DNA from: Oleidesulfovibrio sp047973035
GTDB lineage: Bacteria > Desulfobacterota > Desulfovibrionia > Desulfovibrionales > Desulfovibrionaceae
Assembly: GCF_047973035.1 (NCBI RefSeq)
Contig: NZ_JBKEBF010000037.1
Location: 1 to 64,000, forward strand
Length of the DNA: 64,000 nt
Direction: 5' to 3'
Shown: piece after piece, positions 26,294 through 35,647 of the stretch
Numbering within the stretch: the first letter of the stretch is position 1
Layout of the letters: each line of letters begins with the position of its first letter
Made by a program: the position numbers and the translations under genes
Notes under the pieces: generated by a model
Told to the model about the DNA's origin: nothing
Seen by the model: the letters and a program-made list of their open reading frames with translations, nothing else
The model's database searches: none

Positions 26294-26933
26294 GTCTGGT
26301 CCTTAGTTGTATGAGTGTGACACATTGCCATTAGTTGCGGGAAAAGCCTTGCGAGAGGCAAAGAAAGCATGATGTTCTGTGGCGGGTACGCACCGGCAAA
26401 ACAGCGGCAGGACACTCACATTAATCACCACTCACTTTCACAAAATGTAGCTTTTCCCCTTAGGGCAAGGTCAAGCAGTTAAAACAAAGAAATTTTGCAA
26501 GCATTTTTGCGGAGGGAACTCTGCACAAAAGGCATCACAATAATACTTAACCATCTATTTTAATGTAAAACTGCAGCCTAATGCAGAACTTTCATTTTTC
26601 ATTACACAACACCATAAGAATCAAGCAGACAGGCGTCATTTACATTTCCCTTTAGAGGAATCTTTCATCTCTGATTGATCGAATAATCAACACGTTATCC
26701 TTGCACGCTCCTGCCAGACGAAACAATATTGTGCATTTTTAAACGTGCACTCTTAAAAAACGTCAGATCACAGCTGGCCCGCGCAGTAGGTTTTCTGTAC
26801 GCCTGTAAACAGATTACGGCTTTCTTATCAGGCCACCCTTTCCAAAAACTACTCCCCTCTATTGAACAGACTGCACAACCGTGTTATTTCGCCCATATCT
26901 TATTGCACTACCAACTCTTAATGAGGAGTATCC
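26294..26933. other. Divergent region between phoA-like and PA2779-like genes
   Basis: About 640 A+T-rich bases without a credible gene. It must contain promoters for both flanking operons. I looked for CTGTCAT-type repeats and found only isolated, weak half-sites. A short frame overlapping the PA2779 start lacks a ribosome binding site and is not reported. Confidence 0.5.
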
Positions 26934-27332
26934 ATGATCAACAAAATAGCTCGTATTATTTGTATGTGCTGTATATGTAGCGTTCTCGTTTCCGGTTTCG
27001 GCGTTGCAACCGCTAAAGCAAAAATGATTTCTACGGAAACATCCATAGCCGTTGCCCAACACGCTGAAAGCAGAAACAAAGTTAATGCATTTATTGAGCG
27101 CGAAGATGTGCAGAAAATCATGGTCGGCCACGGTGTTGATGTTGAAGAAGCAAAAATGCGCGTAGCCAGCCTGACTGATGCCGAAGTAGCAGAAATCGCC
27201 GCCAAGCTGGACACAATGCCTGCCGGTTCCGGCGCTGTCGGAGTCATTGTCGGTGCTGCATTGCTGGTCTTTTTTGTTCTTCTGATCACAGACCTGCTCG
27301 ACCTTACTGACGTCTTCCCCTTTACCAAATAG
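26934..27332 (+). CDS. PA2779-family small membrane protein
   Basis: 132 residues with ATG 26934 after AATGAGGAG. It has an N-terminal signal-type helix (IICMCCICSVLVSGFGVATA), a charged middle part (HAESRNKVNAFIEREDVQKI, then VDVEEAKMRVASLTDAEVAE) and a C-terminal helix VGVIVGAALLVFFVLLITDL ending near DVFPFTK. This is the layout of the PA2779 family, nearly always encoded next to a PA2778-type peptidase, as here. Function unknown; the two may form an envelope protein-processing pair. The gene ends 12 bases before the peptidase start, so they are one operon. Confidence 0.85.
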   Translation: MINKIARIICMCCICSVLVSGFGVATAKAKMISTETSIAVAQHAESRNKVNAFIEREDVQKIMVGHGVDVEEAKMRVASLTDAEVAEIAAKLDTMPAGSGAVGVIVGAALLVFFVLLITDLLDLTDVFPFTK

Positions 27333-27344
27333 GCAGGTTTCTTT

Positions 27345-28304
27345 TTGCACAGTAAGCTTCGTACACTGGCACCGTTGGTGGTGCTATGTTGTATACTTTC
27401 AGGATGCGGCGGCCTGCGTTCCGGCGGAGGAATGCAGGTCTCGCCTGCTTCTGTGGGGGCACCGCCTTCCACTTCCGTTTCCGGCGTACCTTTTTTCGCG
27501 CAGGAAGAATTCCAGTGCGGACCGGCCAGTATGGCCATGGTGCTGACGTGGAGCGGAAAAACAATTGCACCGCAGCCTTCTGAGCAGTTTTCCGAACTTG
27601 TAGACATGGTCTACTCGCCCGACAAACACGGCAGCCTGCAGCCTGCCATGATAAGTGCAGCAAGACGATATGACCGCGTAGCCTATCCCCTTACCGGTCA
27701 GGCGGAACTGTACACCGCACTGGCCGAAGGTGTTCCGGTTGTGGTTCTGCTTAATCTGGGACTGTCGTGGGTGCCGCAGTGGCATTATGCTGTTGTCACG
27801 GGGTATGACTCTGCAACGCAGGAAGTTCACCTGTTATCCGGTACCGACCCTGAAAAACGAATGTCCTTCACGCTGTTTGACAACGTATGGGCCCGCGGAG
27901 ATTCTTGGGGGCTTGCCGTGCTTGCGCCGGACAAGCTGCCGGCGTTTGCCGGTCGCATTCGGTGGCTTGAAGCCGTAACAGGCCTTGAGCGCGCTGAAAG
28001 AATAAAAGCAGCCTTAGCAGGTTACACTGCCGCTACAGAAAGATGGCCTGGCAGCTATGAAGCATGGCTGGGAACGGGCAATGCGTTGTACCAGCTGGGC
28101 AAGTTGGAAAAAAGCGTAACCTCATTTCGCCGCGCTACACAAATCCAGCCTGATAACGGCATAGCATATAACAATCTGGCTTCTGTGCTGGCAGAGCTGG
28201 GGCGGAAAAACGAAGCCCTTGCAGCGGCAGAAAAGGCAATTGAATGCGGCGGGCCTTTGCTGGAAACATTCAAACAGACACTGCTGGACATTGAGGTAAT
28301 GTAA
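27345..28304 (+). CDS. PA2778-family C39-like cysteine peptidase with TPR repeats
   Basis: 319 residues from TTG 27345 (GGCAGG about nine bases upstream). The lipoprotein signal ends at the lipobox LSGC near residue 21. Then comes a C39-like domain: VPFFAQEEFQCGPASMAMVL with the nucleophile Cys, and PQWHYAVVTGYD with the catalytic His, followed by an Asp in GTDPEK. The C-terminal 100 residues are TPR repeats (ATERWPGSYEAWLGTGNALY, IQPDNGIAYNNLASVLAELG). It is thus an outer-membrane- or periplasm-anchored peptidase with a protein-interaction arm. The substrate is unknown; the adjacent PA2779-type protein is the obvious candidate partner. It ends at a strong terminator. Confidence 0.88.
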   Translation: MHSKLRTLAPLVVLCCILSGCGGLRSGGGMQVSPASVGAPPSTSVSGVPFFAQEEFQCGPASMAMVLTWSGKTIAPQPSEQFSELVDMVYSPDKHGSLQPAMISAARRYDRVAYPLTGQAELYTALAEGVPVVVLLNLGLSWVPQWHYAVVTGYDSATQEVHLLSGTDPEKRMSFTLFDNVWARGDSWGLAVLAPDKLPAFAGRIRWLEAVTGLERAERIKAALAGYTAATERWPGSYEAWLGTGNALYQLGKLEKSVTSFRRATQIQPDNGIAYNNLASVLAELGRKNEALAAAEKAIECGGPLLETFKQTLLDIEVM

Positions 28305-28396
28305 GCGGCTTCGGGGCAGTAAATCTGCATACCCTGCCGTGTACATTTTTTGCCGGAGTACCGGCCTGAGTCACAGACGCTGACACACCTTGAAAT

Positions 28397-28439
28397 TTTA
28401 AAAGGCCCGAACACTATGGTTCAGGCCTTTTGCTTTTTT
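28397..28439 (+). terminator. Terminator of the PA2779-PA2778 operon
   Basis: Stem AAAAGGCC (28400-28407) with inner GAAC/GTTC pairing and GGCCTTTT (28424-28431), followed by a T run to 28439, about 95 bases past the stop. Confidence 0.85.
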
Positions 28440-28596
28440 CGTGGACTTATTCGTCTGAAAAAACAGCACGCTCTCGATAGTACGCTGTGCATTTGGGGTT
28501 GCAGATGCTTTTTCAACGCCTCCAAAGCAAATTCCGACACGACATGGCACAGAGCTGCTTTTGCTTGCAATTACGTCTGCCTATTATACAGGCAGC

Positions 28597-29634
28597 TTAC
28601 TCTCCAAGGTGCAGCCTTAAAAATCTGCCTGTCTTTTCCAGCGCCGTTTTCGCCTCTGCAGAGTCAGGCATCATCGCCTGAAAGACATGCGTCATTCCTT
28701 CGTATAAATCCAGAGTGACCGGCACTCCGGCCATATCCAGAGCCTGATACTGCCGAACAAAGTTGCTTAAAAAAATTTCTTTGGTACCGCCTTGTATCAA
28801 TGTCGGCGCAAAGCCTTTTGAATAATCACCATATACCGGCGAAACGTAAGGATGCTTCTGTTCAGGCAGTTCTGCATACGCAGCGGCTGCTTTTTTCAGA
28901 TGCTTATCGTACAGATACGCGGGCTCGGCATGCTTCAGAGTGGTGTATGAATCTCCGGTGTCAGTAATGTCGGACCATGGTGACCAGAGCACAACCGCCG
29001 CAGGAAGCTGCATTCCTTCATCGCGCATCTTAAGCACGGCCCCGGCTGCCAGCCCGCCGCCTGCGGAATCACCGATAACTGCAAGTTCATTCATGGCTGT
29101 GCCCTGCTTGTGCAACGCCTGCAACACGGCAACCGCTTGTCCCGTGATCTGCCTCCATCCGGCCTGCGGGGCCAACGTATAATCCACCGAAACAACCCGC
29201 AGCCCTGTGACGTCAGCTATCATTGCAGCAGTGCCAAGCGTGGAGCGGGCGCTGAAAAACGTATATGCTCCGCCATGAAAATAGACCACGGTCTTTTTAC
29301 TGCCTTGCCACGCATCAGGCGTTATTTCCAGCACAGGCACTCCGCCAAGCTGCATTTGTCTTACCTCAGGCTTCAGCCGCTCTACTATGGCCTTTTGCGC
29401 CGCTATTCCGAAAAGCTCTCTTCCCTCCTGTGCAGCTTTCCAGCCGCTGAAGTCGTCAGCGTCCGGCAGTTCAGGTTGCAAGTTCGGGTCTTGCATCTTG
29501 CGCAAAGCAGCCTGTGCCTGCGCTGACACTGTAGATGGAACCGTAACAAAGCTGGATGCAGCATCTTTTGCTATTGCGCCCCCCGCGCACACCATACACA
29601 ACATGCAAACAATAAATGCGGCATATATTCTCAT
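28597..29634 (-). CDS. Secreted HSL-type alpha/beta hydrolase (esterase)
   Basis: 345 residues from ATG 29634, with AGAGGAG upstream; the frame to 29697 has no site. Signal peptide IYAAFIVCMLCMVCAGGAIA. Hormone-sensitive-lipase family features: oxyanion motif VYFHGGAYTFFSARS near residue 125, nucleophile elbow AVIGDSAGGGLAAG near 195, and His in GMTHVFQAMMP near 315. The acid region reads LIQGGTKEIFLSN, where relatives usually have GSDE, so the Asp is absent and Glu may serve. Probably a periplasmic or exported esterase; substrate unknown. Monocistronic. Confidence 0.82.
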   Translation of the reverse strand: MRIYAAFIVCMLCMVCAGGAIAKDAASSFVTVPSTVSAQAQAALRKMQDPNLQPELPDADDFSGWKAAQEGRELFGIAAQKAIVERLKPEVRQMQLGGVPVLEITPDAWQGSKKTVVYFHGGAYTFFSARSTLGTAAMIADVTGLRVVSVDYTLAPQAGWRQITGQAVAVLQALHKQGTAMNELAVIGDSAGGGLAAGAVLKMRDEGMQLPAAVVLWSPWSDITDTGDSYTTLKHAEPAYLYDKHLKKAAAAYAELPEQKHPYVSPVYGDYSKGFAPTLIQGGTKEIFLSNFVRQYQALDMAGVPVTLDLYEGMTHVFQAMMPDSAEAKTALEKTGRFLRLHLGE

Positions 29635-29852
29635 AAATATTGCTCCTCTATTGTGATATTTAAACGGTCGTGAATAACGAACACCTACGGCAAGCAATAA
29701 AAACAGGCAACACTACAAACGCTGTCATAGACACAAGCAGCGTTGATGCTGTCTGCGGCTTCCCTGCCCCATACTATGCACCGGCTCTGCCAGCTTAATG
29801 CATCCTCTGCTTGAGCTGGCATAAGCGGCAGAGCCGTTCGTGGTGATAAAAA

Positions 29853-29880
29853 GAAACAGCCCGGGACTCCCCGGGCTGTT
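29853..29880 (-). terminator. Terminator of the royal-jelly-like gene
   Basis: Stem AACAGCCCGGG / CCCGGGCTGTT with a 4-base loop, T-rich tail on the minus strand, 14 bases past the stop at 29894. Confidence 0.9.
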
Positions 29881-29893
29881 CTTGTATGCATTG

Positions 29894-30967
29894 TTACGGA
29901 AGGGCTATCCGGTAAACCCCGTAGGGAGCTTTCGGTTGGGCTCCTTCATGGATTCGGGACGTGGTAAAATAGAGCTTTCCATCCGGCCCCATGCTGAATG
30001 AGTCCGGCCAGCTGATTGCTGCATCCTGAATAACCGTTTCCACTCTGCCGTCCGGCGTTGTGCGCAAAATGGCATCATGTTCCAGAGCAGATATGTACAC
30101 TTTCGCATCAGGGCCGAAGTACAAGCCGTCCGCTGCACCGGTTTTCCCGACAATCTCTGTCTGCGCGGCAACTTCGTTGTCGGTAACGTCTTGATTGCGC
30201 AATGCAGCAGCAGGAAGCCGGTACATGGTTCTGCCTGTAAGAGCCTGATAGAAAAGCATGTCTTTTGCAGCATCATAAGCGATGCCATCAGCATGAATCT
30301 GAGGCTTACCGCCCATGAACATCCACGGCGTGCCACCGATGGTCAAAGTAACATCTTCTGATTCAGTCGAAGGGTGACTATCAAGAAAGCGCCTTGCCTT
30401 GCCCGTTTCAAGATTCAGCGCAACCAGAGCACTGCCGTCAGAATCCGTCATATAGGCAAAGTTGCGTTCCACATCGATACGGACGTCGTTAAGATAACTT
30501 TTGACAGGCGCAATGTCCGGCCCGAAACGGTACACACGCTTGATGGAGTTTGTTTCAAGATCAACCTCCACCAGCTTGGGGCCTCCTTCCACAACACCCT
30601 TAAACTGCGGGTTGGCAGGGTCCAGAATCCACAAACGGTTTGCAGTATCTATAAAGACCGCCTGAACAGATACAAAGTGCGTGGCAGGGTCAAGGCCGGG
30701 CTTCCAGCTGTTCATCTGAACATCAGGATACGGCACTGCCTTGCCATCTACTATTTCCGCCACAGAGACAGGAACATTATCGGACCAGCGGGGATAGTTT
30801 ACGAACAGGCGCTCGTTTTTTGAAACAGCAAGTCCCGTCCACTGCCTGTCAGAAAAAGCGACAGGCTCCAGCACGGGGCTGGCAACCACGAGCTTCTGCT
30901 GGCAGGCGCTCAGCAACATGGAAAAAAGAGCCAACGCAAGGCCCGCAACTACTATTCGAATATTCAT
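29894..30967 (-). CDS. Major royal jelly/yellow-like beta-propeller lipoprotein
   Basis: 357 residues if the second ATG (30967) is used. GGGGAG lies 11 bases before it but only two bases before the first ATG (30976). Lipoprotein signal with lipobox LLSACQQ. The mature protein shows the pattern of the major royal jelly protein family PF03022: GLAVSKNERLFVNYPRW, VFIDTANRLWILDPANP, SYLNDVRIDVERNFAYMTDS, and ADGLYFGPDAKVYIS, all propeller blades. Bacterial members resemble SMP-30/gluconolactonases and often bind or hydrolyse small molecules; the reaction here is unknown. Envelope-anchored. It is divergent from a LysR gene about 400 bases away, which might regulate it. Confidence 0.82.
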   Translation of the reverse strand: MNIRIVVAGLALALFSMLLSACQQKLVVASPVLEPVAFSDRQWTGLAVSKNERLFVNYPRWSDNVPVSVAEIVDGKAVPYPDVQMNSWKPGLDPATHFVSVQAVFIDTANRLWILDPANPQFKGVVEGGPKLVEVDLETNSIKRVYRFGPDIAPVKSYLNDVRIDVERNFAYMTDSDGSALVALNLETGKARRFLDSHPSTESEDVTLTIGGTPWMFMGGKPQIHADGIAYDAAKDMLFYQALTGRTMYRLPAAALRNQDVTDNEVAAQTEIVGKTGAADGLYFGPDAKVYISALEHDAILRTTPDGRVETVIQDAAISWPDSFSMGPDGKLYFTTSRIHEGAQPKAPYGVYRIALP

Positions 30968-31288
30968 TATTTTCATAACTCCCCTCACGTTAATGAGTTC
31001 CCAGATGCCTGATGGTTTGTCATATGGATCTGTAAAAACCAGTGAAAATACACAGACAAAACACACTATGGGGCATCATCTTTCATACCAGAATAACAAA
31101 TGCTTATTGCCGGAAAGCAAAGATTATTGTCTTGCCCGCCGCCGAAGCTCTTTGAGTCAATGCAGCGTCCCCCTGCAACATCCCGACAGGGAGCAAGCTC
31201 CATTTTTCTTGCCCTCTTGCCTCAAAGAGCGTGGCATAGACAAAAGCCGCTTGCTGGGCGGACCAAAAACAGCACCATCCCTGTTGCG

Positions 31289-31316
31289 TTGACAATAGAG
31301 ACAAATTATCTATTTT
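31289..31316 (+). promoter_or_regulatory. Candidate sigma-70 promoter of the lysR gene
   Basis: Perfect -35 TTGACA (31289-31294), 16-base spacer, -10 TATTTT (31311-31316), about 50 bases upstream of the LysR start and in the gap between two divergent genes. Confidence 0.5.
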
Positions 31317-31366
31317 TAAAATAGTATGATTTTGTGGTATGCATTATTTTTCTGATTGGAGGCCGC

Positions 31367-32284
31367 ATGATAAACCTTGAGTGGTTGAGGACGTTTAAAA
31401 CTGTCTATGAAAAGGGCAGCATGACTGCGGCAGCTGAAGCCTTGTTTGTTTCACAGCCTGGTGTGAGCCTGCATCTTGGATCATTGGAAGAACACGTGGG
31501 CTATAAATTGTTTGAACGTGCCCCGCGCAAGCTCATTCCTACAGAGCGGGGAAAGCTTTTATACAACGGCATTATTGATCCTATCCTGAAGCTGGAAGCT
31601 GTGGAGCAGCATATTCAGCAGACCACCCGTCAGGACAGGCCGACCATTGTTGTGGGTATGTGCTTTGAAACTTTTCAGGAAACGCTGGAAAAGCATGTTC
31701 ACGGGTTTGCATTCGACTTGATTCTGGAGTTTGGCAATTATGACGAGTTGCTTAAAAAACTCGAAAAAGGGCTGATAGATATTGTCGTTACGCCTGAAAA
31801 AAGGATTACAAAAGGGGTGAGATATCGCCCCGTGTCGCAGGCAAATATCATTCTGGCCGCAGGCAAAGGGCAAAACTGCGAACCTATGGCTGAACTAAAG
31901 GATGAAGCGCGAAAGGAAGATTTGCTGGTGTGGTTAACGTCACAGAAGTGGTACGGCATTGCAGGAGACAGCGAGCATCTGAAACGCTTTTGGAAGGTCA
32001 ACTTCAACGCCCATCCGGACTTTCGCCCGAACTACATTGTTCCTAACATTCATTCGGTTGCAAGGGGATTATCTGCAGGGCCGGGCTTGGCCGTTATTCC
32101 TGATTTTCTTTGCCGTAAGGCTGTAGAAAACGCCGACATCAGCATTTTATGGAAAGGATACAGGCCGGTAAGAGACACCCTTTATGTTGCCTGCCGCACC
32201 CATTCTGCAAATGCAGCCCAGCTGGCGGAGATTGAAGATCTTTTAAAAAAAGAATTACCGCCGCTGGACATGACAACAGAGTGA
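31367..32284 (+). CDS. LysR-family transcriptional regulator
   Basis: 305 residues from ATG 31367 (TTGGAGG upstream). N-terminal LysR helix-turn-helix FKTVYEKGSMTAAAEALFVS then QPGVSLHLGSLEEHVG, followed by the linker RAPRKLIPTERGKLL and a type II periplasmic-binding-like effector domain (about 95-295). It is a usual length. LysR regulators often control a divergent gene; the royal-jelly-like lipoprotein gene is divergent from it, so that gene is a candidate target. Effector unknown. It converges on the HD-GYP gene. Confidence 0.9.
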   Translation: MINLEWLRTFKTVYEKGSMTAAAEALFVSQPGVSLHLGSLEEHVGYKLFERAPRKLIPTERGKLLYNGIIDPILKLEAVEQHIQQTTRQDRPTIVVGMCFETFQETLEKHVHGFAFDLILEFGNYDELLKKLEKGLIDIVVTPEKRITKGVRYRPVSQANIILAAGKGQNCEPMAELKDEARKEDLLVWLTSQKWYGIAGDSEHLKRFWKVNFNAHPDFRPNYIVPNIHSVARGLSAGPGLAVIPDFLCRKAVENADISILWKGYRPVRDTLYVACRTHSANAAQLAEIEDLLKKELPPLDMTTE

Positions 32285-32306
32285 CCGTGCGGAAGGGTAA
32301 AGCGGG

Positions 32307-33695
32307 TTAGCCGGACAGGTAAGATTGAAAGTCCTTTTTTATACTCTGTTCAATATCCAGAAAAGCAGCAACGACAACCGGATCAAAATGCTTACCGGCC
32401 TCACTTTTAATCAAATCCACTGCCCTTTCGTGCGACCATGGCTCTTTATACGGGCGCTCGCTGCACAGGGCATACACATCGGCAAGGGCTACAATACGGG
32501 CTGACAGGGGTATTTCTTCCCCCTTCAAACCATGAGGATAACCCGTCCCGTCCCATCGTTCATGATGATAAAGGGCAATATCGGCAGCCAGAGCAAGATA
32601 TGAATCTTTACCAAACTCTTTCAGGAAGGTTTCATTTCCCAGACGCAGCACAAGCCCTGCAATGGATGTATGGCCTTTTACAATCTCGAATTCTTCCTTG
32701 GTCAGCTTATCCGGTTTAGAAAGAATTTCTACGGGAATAGATGTTTTGCCTATGTCATGCAGAATAGACGCCAGCGCAAGCTCATCAATGTAATTATCTT
32801 TTCCGGCCAGATATGAAGCATAGGGCCCTTCAGACTTCAGCCTTTCAGCGATGGTGCTTGTCAGGTTGCGTATACGGTTCAGGTGCTCACCCGTGTCAGG
32901 GTCGTAACTTTCTGCAAGAATCGCTAGCGATTGAATCGAGACTTCCTGTGTTACCTTCAGTTCTCTTGTCTGCGCATCAACTATTTTTTCCAGATCTCTG
33001 TTGAGCAGTTTAATCTGCTCTTCTGCCAGATATCTGTAGTAGTTCACCTTGCAGGCATGAATAATCACCATCAACACAAGCCCGAATAAGAACAAAGAGA
33101 TCGCAGCCCCGATAACAGCCTCTTTTATAAGAAGCCTGTCCAGTTCTTCTTTTCTTGCGGTCAGATCATAATACAGTTCGAAAGCCCCGGCGAACTTATT
33201 GTTGTTTTTTAGCGGTATATATATTTCCGCAACATCTTTCGTAACTACTCTGCCCTCCAGAGTTTGCTGATTTTTTGTTACAATTTTTGAGAATTTTTTC
33301 CCTTCTGCCACAATCAATGTAAAATAATCGTGGCGATTTATCTTACCGATGTCAGCCGGCGCCGTGGAATAAACAATCTTCCCGTCGGCATCGAATATTT
33401 TAACTTTTTCAAGACCAAATTCGACGATTGCGCTTTTCATTAAAGCGTCAATGTCTTCATGGAGCGTAATTGGTTGTGAGGGGGATAGCCGGATTACTTT
33501 TGATGCCCAGAAGTGGGCCGTTTTTTCGGCTTCTTCTTCCGAATAGTCCAAAAGCTTTTCACTGAAGTGCGGCAGAACGACAAAATAACTGCGCAGAGGC
33601 AGGGCAACGGTGGAGATAATGGCGACAAGTAAAAGAAGCAGGATCTCAGGGTGTCTGATCAGGGTTTTTACCATGGCTGTGCGCCGCACCTTCAT
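32307..33695 (-). CDS. Membrane HD-GYP c-di-GMP phosphodiesterase
   Basis: 462 residues from ATG 33695 (GGGAG upstream); a longer frame to 33869 is not supported. TM1 is near 16-34, with a periplasmic Cache-like sensor domain (about 35-190) containing VKIFDADGKIVYST. TM2 is near 192-214, then a coiled linker, then the HD-GYP domain: LHDIGK at 312-317, HHERWDGTGYPHGL near 377-390, and ADVYAL. The HD and GYP motifs are intact, so c-di-GMP hydrolysis is expected, opposing the GGDEF protein at 19.5 kb. No receiver domain, so the signal enters through the periplasmic domain. Monocistronic. Confidence 0.9.
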   Translation of the reverse strand: MKVRRTAMVKTLIRHPEILLLLLVAIISTVALPLRSYFVVLPHFSEKLLDYSEEEAEKTAHFWASKVIRLSPSQPITLHEDIDALMKSAIVEFGLEKVKIFDADGKIVYSTAPADIGKINRHDYFTLIVAEGKKFSKIVTKNQQTLEGRVVTKDVAEIYIPLKNNNKFAGAFELYYDLTARKEELDRLLIKEAVIGAAISLFLFGLVLMVIIHACKVNYYRYLAEEQIKLLNRDLEKIVDAQTRELKVTQEVSIQSLAILAESYDPDTGEHLNRIRNLTSTIAERLKSEGPYASYLAGKDNYIDELALASILHDIGKTSIPVEILSKPDKLTKEEFEIVKGHTSIAGLVLRLGNETFLKEFGKDSYLALAADIALYHHERWDGTGYPHGLKGEEIPLSARIVALADVYALCSERPYKEPWSHERAVDLIKSEAGKHFDPVVVAAFLDIEQSIKKDFQSYLSG

Positions 33696-34495
33696 ACAAA
33701 TCTCCCAGCGTTCCGCTTGCCCTTCCCCCGAACAATGAGACACAACAAGCTGTCTTTCAAAAATATTCCTGAGGGCAGGAGCGAAACTCTCTGTCACCAT
33801 CTCCTTTCTACCGAGAGTAAGACCAAAATTCTTACGTTCCTTCCACCACGTCACATGGCACTCGCACATCCGACAGAAACAACGTCCAGCGGAAGTAAGA
33901 CATCCATCTGGAAAGAAGGTCTACGGGGTGCGGAAGCTCGGTACTCCGCAGGGTTATGGTCTTGAAAATCTCAGCGCATGCCATTCCTGTATGCGGGCAG
34001 TCTGCCAGCGCAAAAAGGACATCCCCAACTCTACTGTTTTCCTTTAAACTGGTTGCCGAAAAGCATCCACAGCCCTTCAAAGGTCATTACACCTTGGTTT
34101 CTTTTACCTTATAATCCATATAAATGTCCAAACATTCCCGCTCAAAGATAATTAACGATTATTCTTACTTTATTTTCAATCAGTAACGCGACTACCAATC
34201 TTATGACATTGCATCAAGGGCACCCTATGCCACAAAATTCCATATTTTCACGTCATCAAACAGGCTCAAATCATTCATTGCCCTGCTTAGTAAATGGAAA
34301 AGCCGCTGTCAGCGTTAATCCCAAGAACATTCATTGATAACTGAAGATATTTCCTCTGCGAAACAAGAGTCATCTTTTAATGCTTGCCAAACGAGCCTGA
34401 GAATAGGGTTTCCCGTGCATAAGAAGTTAGTTTATGAACACTAACCAGAGACCGCAAAGTTCCCCATAATGAGCACAGATTGTTCTACCTTGTGT
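33696..34495. other. Gene-poor region left of the decayed island
   Basis: About 800 bases with only short, unconvincing frames. One 82-codon frame on the minus strand (33832-34080) has no ribosome binding site and no recognised family. An ATG at about 34086 (minus) is preceded by AAGG but gives only 18 codons. Sequence after 34080 is A+T-rich. Probably decayed sequence. Confidence 0.45.
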
Positions 34496-34622
34496 GTCGG
34501 ACACGAAAAAAGGCTCAACAGGAAAAGCTGCTAAGCCTTTAAGTCCTCTGGCCCGACTGTGGAGAGTTAACCCTCCTGACATGTTGAGCGCCACGTTAGA
34601 GAGCTCGTTTTATCCATCAAAA
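34496..34622 (-). pseudogene. Degraded tRNA 3' end and terminator (island end remnant)
   Basis: Positions 34501-34515 repeat exactly the 15 bases ACACGAAAAAAGGCT found at 37486-37500, next to the terminator of the intact tRNA-Ala. CTAAGCCTTTA and CTCTGG follow in the same order, then GGAGAGTTAACCCTCCTGAC, close to the T arm of the tRNA (GGAGAATTGAACTCCTGAC). On the minus strand it ends in CCA as a tRNA should, but the T loop and the anticodon arm are ruined. I read it as a decayed copy of a tRNA 3' end, such as the far attachment site of an integrated element or a duplication. Confidence 0.55.
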
Positions 34623-34831
34623 ATGTTTATCTTTTTGTTTAAAGGATATCTTTTTTCAAAGACTAGAGAAGGGCTGACCGCTCTTCGTTCATTAAGTGGC
34701 AGTTTCTATGGATGTCTCGATTTGAGCAAGAGTAAGGGATTCAGAATACGGATGGTCCACCAACGGCGTTGAACGGCCTCCAGCAGCGGCCATGGACCGT
34801 TACGGTTTACACGCGCACTGCTTAAATCAAA

Positions 34832-34861
34832 AAGGGCCGCAGGTTATATTTACCTGCGGCC
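34832..34861 (-). terminator. Terminator of the methyltransferase gene
   Basis: Stem GGGCCGCAGG / CCTGCGGCCC with a 9-base A+T loop, T run on the minus strand, just after the stop at 34877. Confidence 0.9.
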
Positions 34862-34876
34862 CGTATTATCTTACTA

Positions 34877-35647
34877 TTATTCTATCTTTTGTGCGATTAC
34901 GTACCCGAAGCTGGTCCAGCGCCCGTTATCGACTTCAAGGGTTTTAGGGTCGCCATCTGGCTCCTTCTTGCAGAAGGGGTCATGTTTTGCGAACTCCATC
35001 CACCACGACCACGCGTCCGGCGCATAGCCGCTTTCCAGAATGATAAATCCGGCACGTTCAACATCAGCCGTTGTGCTCTTAATATCCCGAAAGCATTCCT
35101 TCCACGGAAAATCGCCATGCGAGACGTATGGTTCAAGGTCTTCCGGCAAAGGCGAATCAAGGTGCATAGGCTCACCAAGTCCGAAAATGCCCCCTGGTCT
35201 GAGCACCCGATGTATTTCACGGAGGCAATCCAGATAACCCTCTTCACCATTCAAGCCGCGAACCATTTCGAGAGCGGTGGTCGAATGGACGAAATCAAAG
35301 GAGTGAGACGCAAAATTCGTATGCGGCACTCCTATCTTTTGTCCGAGAACACGATTCGAAACTCCCCATGACTCTGCATTGCTGCGCAGGTGCTCCACCA
35401 TGAGATCCCCCTGCATACGGTCGCTCCAAGGGTCGATTGCAATGATATCAATGCCATACTCCTTGGCCAGAAAACAAGTCTGAATACCTCGGTTGCACCC
35501 TACATCAAGCAGGCGGGAACCGGGCCTCAAGCCCATTTTCTGCGCCAGAAAGTCGCTTAGCCGCAAGCCTCCGGGGCCGCTGCACTGCTCATAAATGGTG
35601 TCCAGATCGGTATACCGTTGTGATTTTGAATAACAGATTTGCGTCAT
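34877..35647 (-). CDS. Class I SAM-dependent methyltransferase
   Basis: 256 residues from ATG 35647 with GGAG nine bases upstream; the frame to 35707 has no site. SAM-binding motif I RLLDVGCNRGIQT near residue 48, motif II DIIAIDPWSDR, motif III-IV FDFVHSTTALEMVRGL, and LREIHRVLRPGGIFGLGEP (motif VI), the small-molecule methyltransferase pattern (Methyltransf_11/25). C-terminal part (DPFCKKEPDGDP, WTSFGYVIAQKIE) is unusual. The acceptor is unknown. It lies inside the putative island between the degraded tRNA and tRNA-Ala, and may be horizontally acquired. Confidence 0.8.
   Translation of the reverse strand: MTQICYSKSQRYTDLDTIYEQCSGPGGLRLSDFLAQKMGLRPGSRLLDVGCNRGIQTCFLAKEYGIDIIAIDPWSDRMQGDLMVEHLRSNAESWGVSNRVLGQKIGVPHTNFASHSFDFVHSTTALEMVRGLNGEEGYLDCLREIHRVLRPGGIFGLGEPMHLDSPLPEDLEPYVSHGDFPWKECFRDIKSTTADVERAGFIILESGYAPDAWSWWMEFAKHDPFCKKEPDGDPKTLEVDNGRWTSFGYVIAQKIE

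Noticed and set aside
33832..34080. 82-codon frame on the minus strand
   Set aside because: No ribosome binding site, no family resemblance, in decayed-looking DNA.
34494..34772. 92-codon frame on the plus strand
   Set aside because: It overlaps the degraded tRNA and terminator copy.
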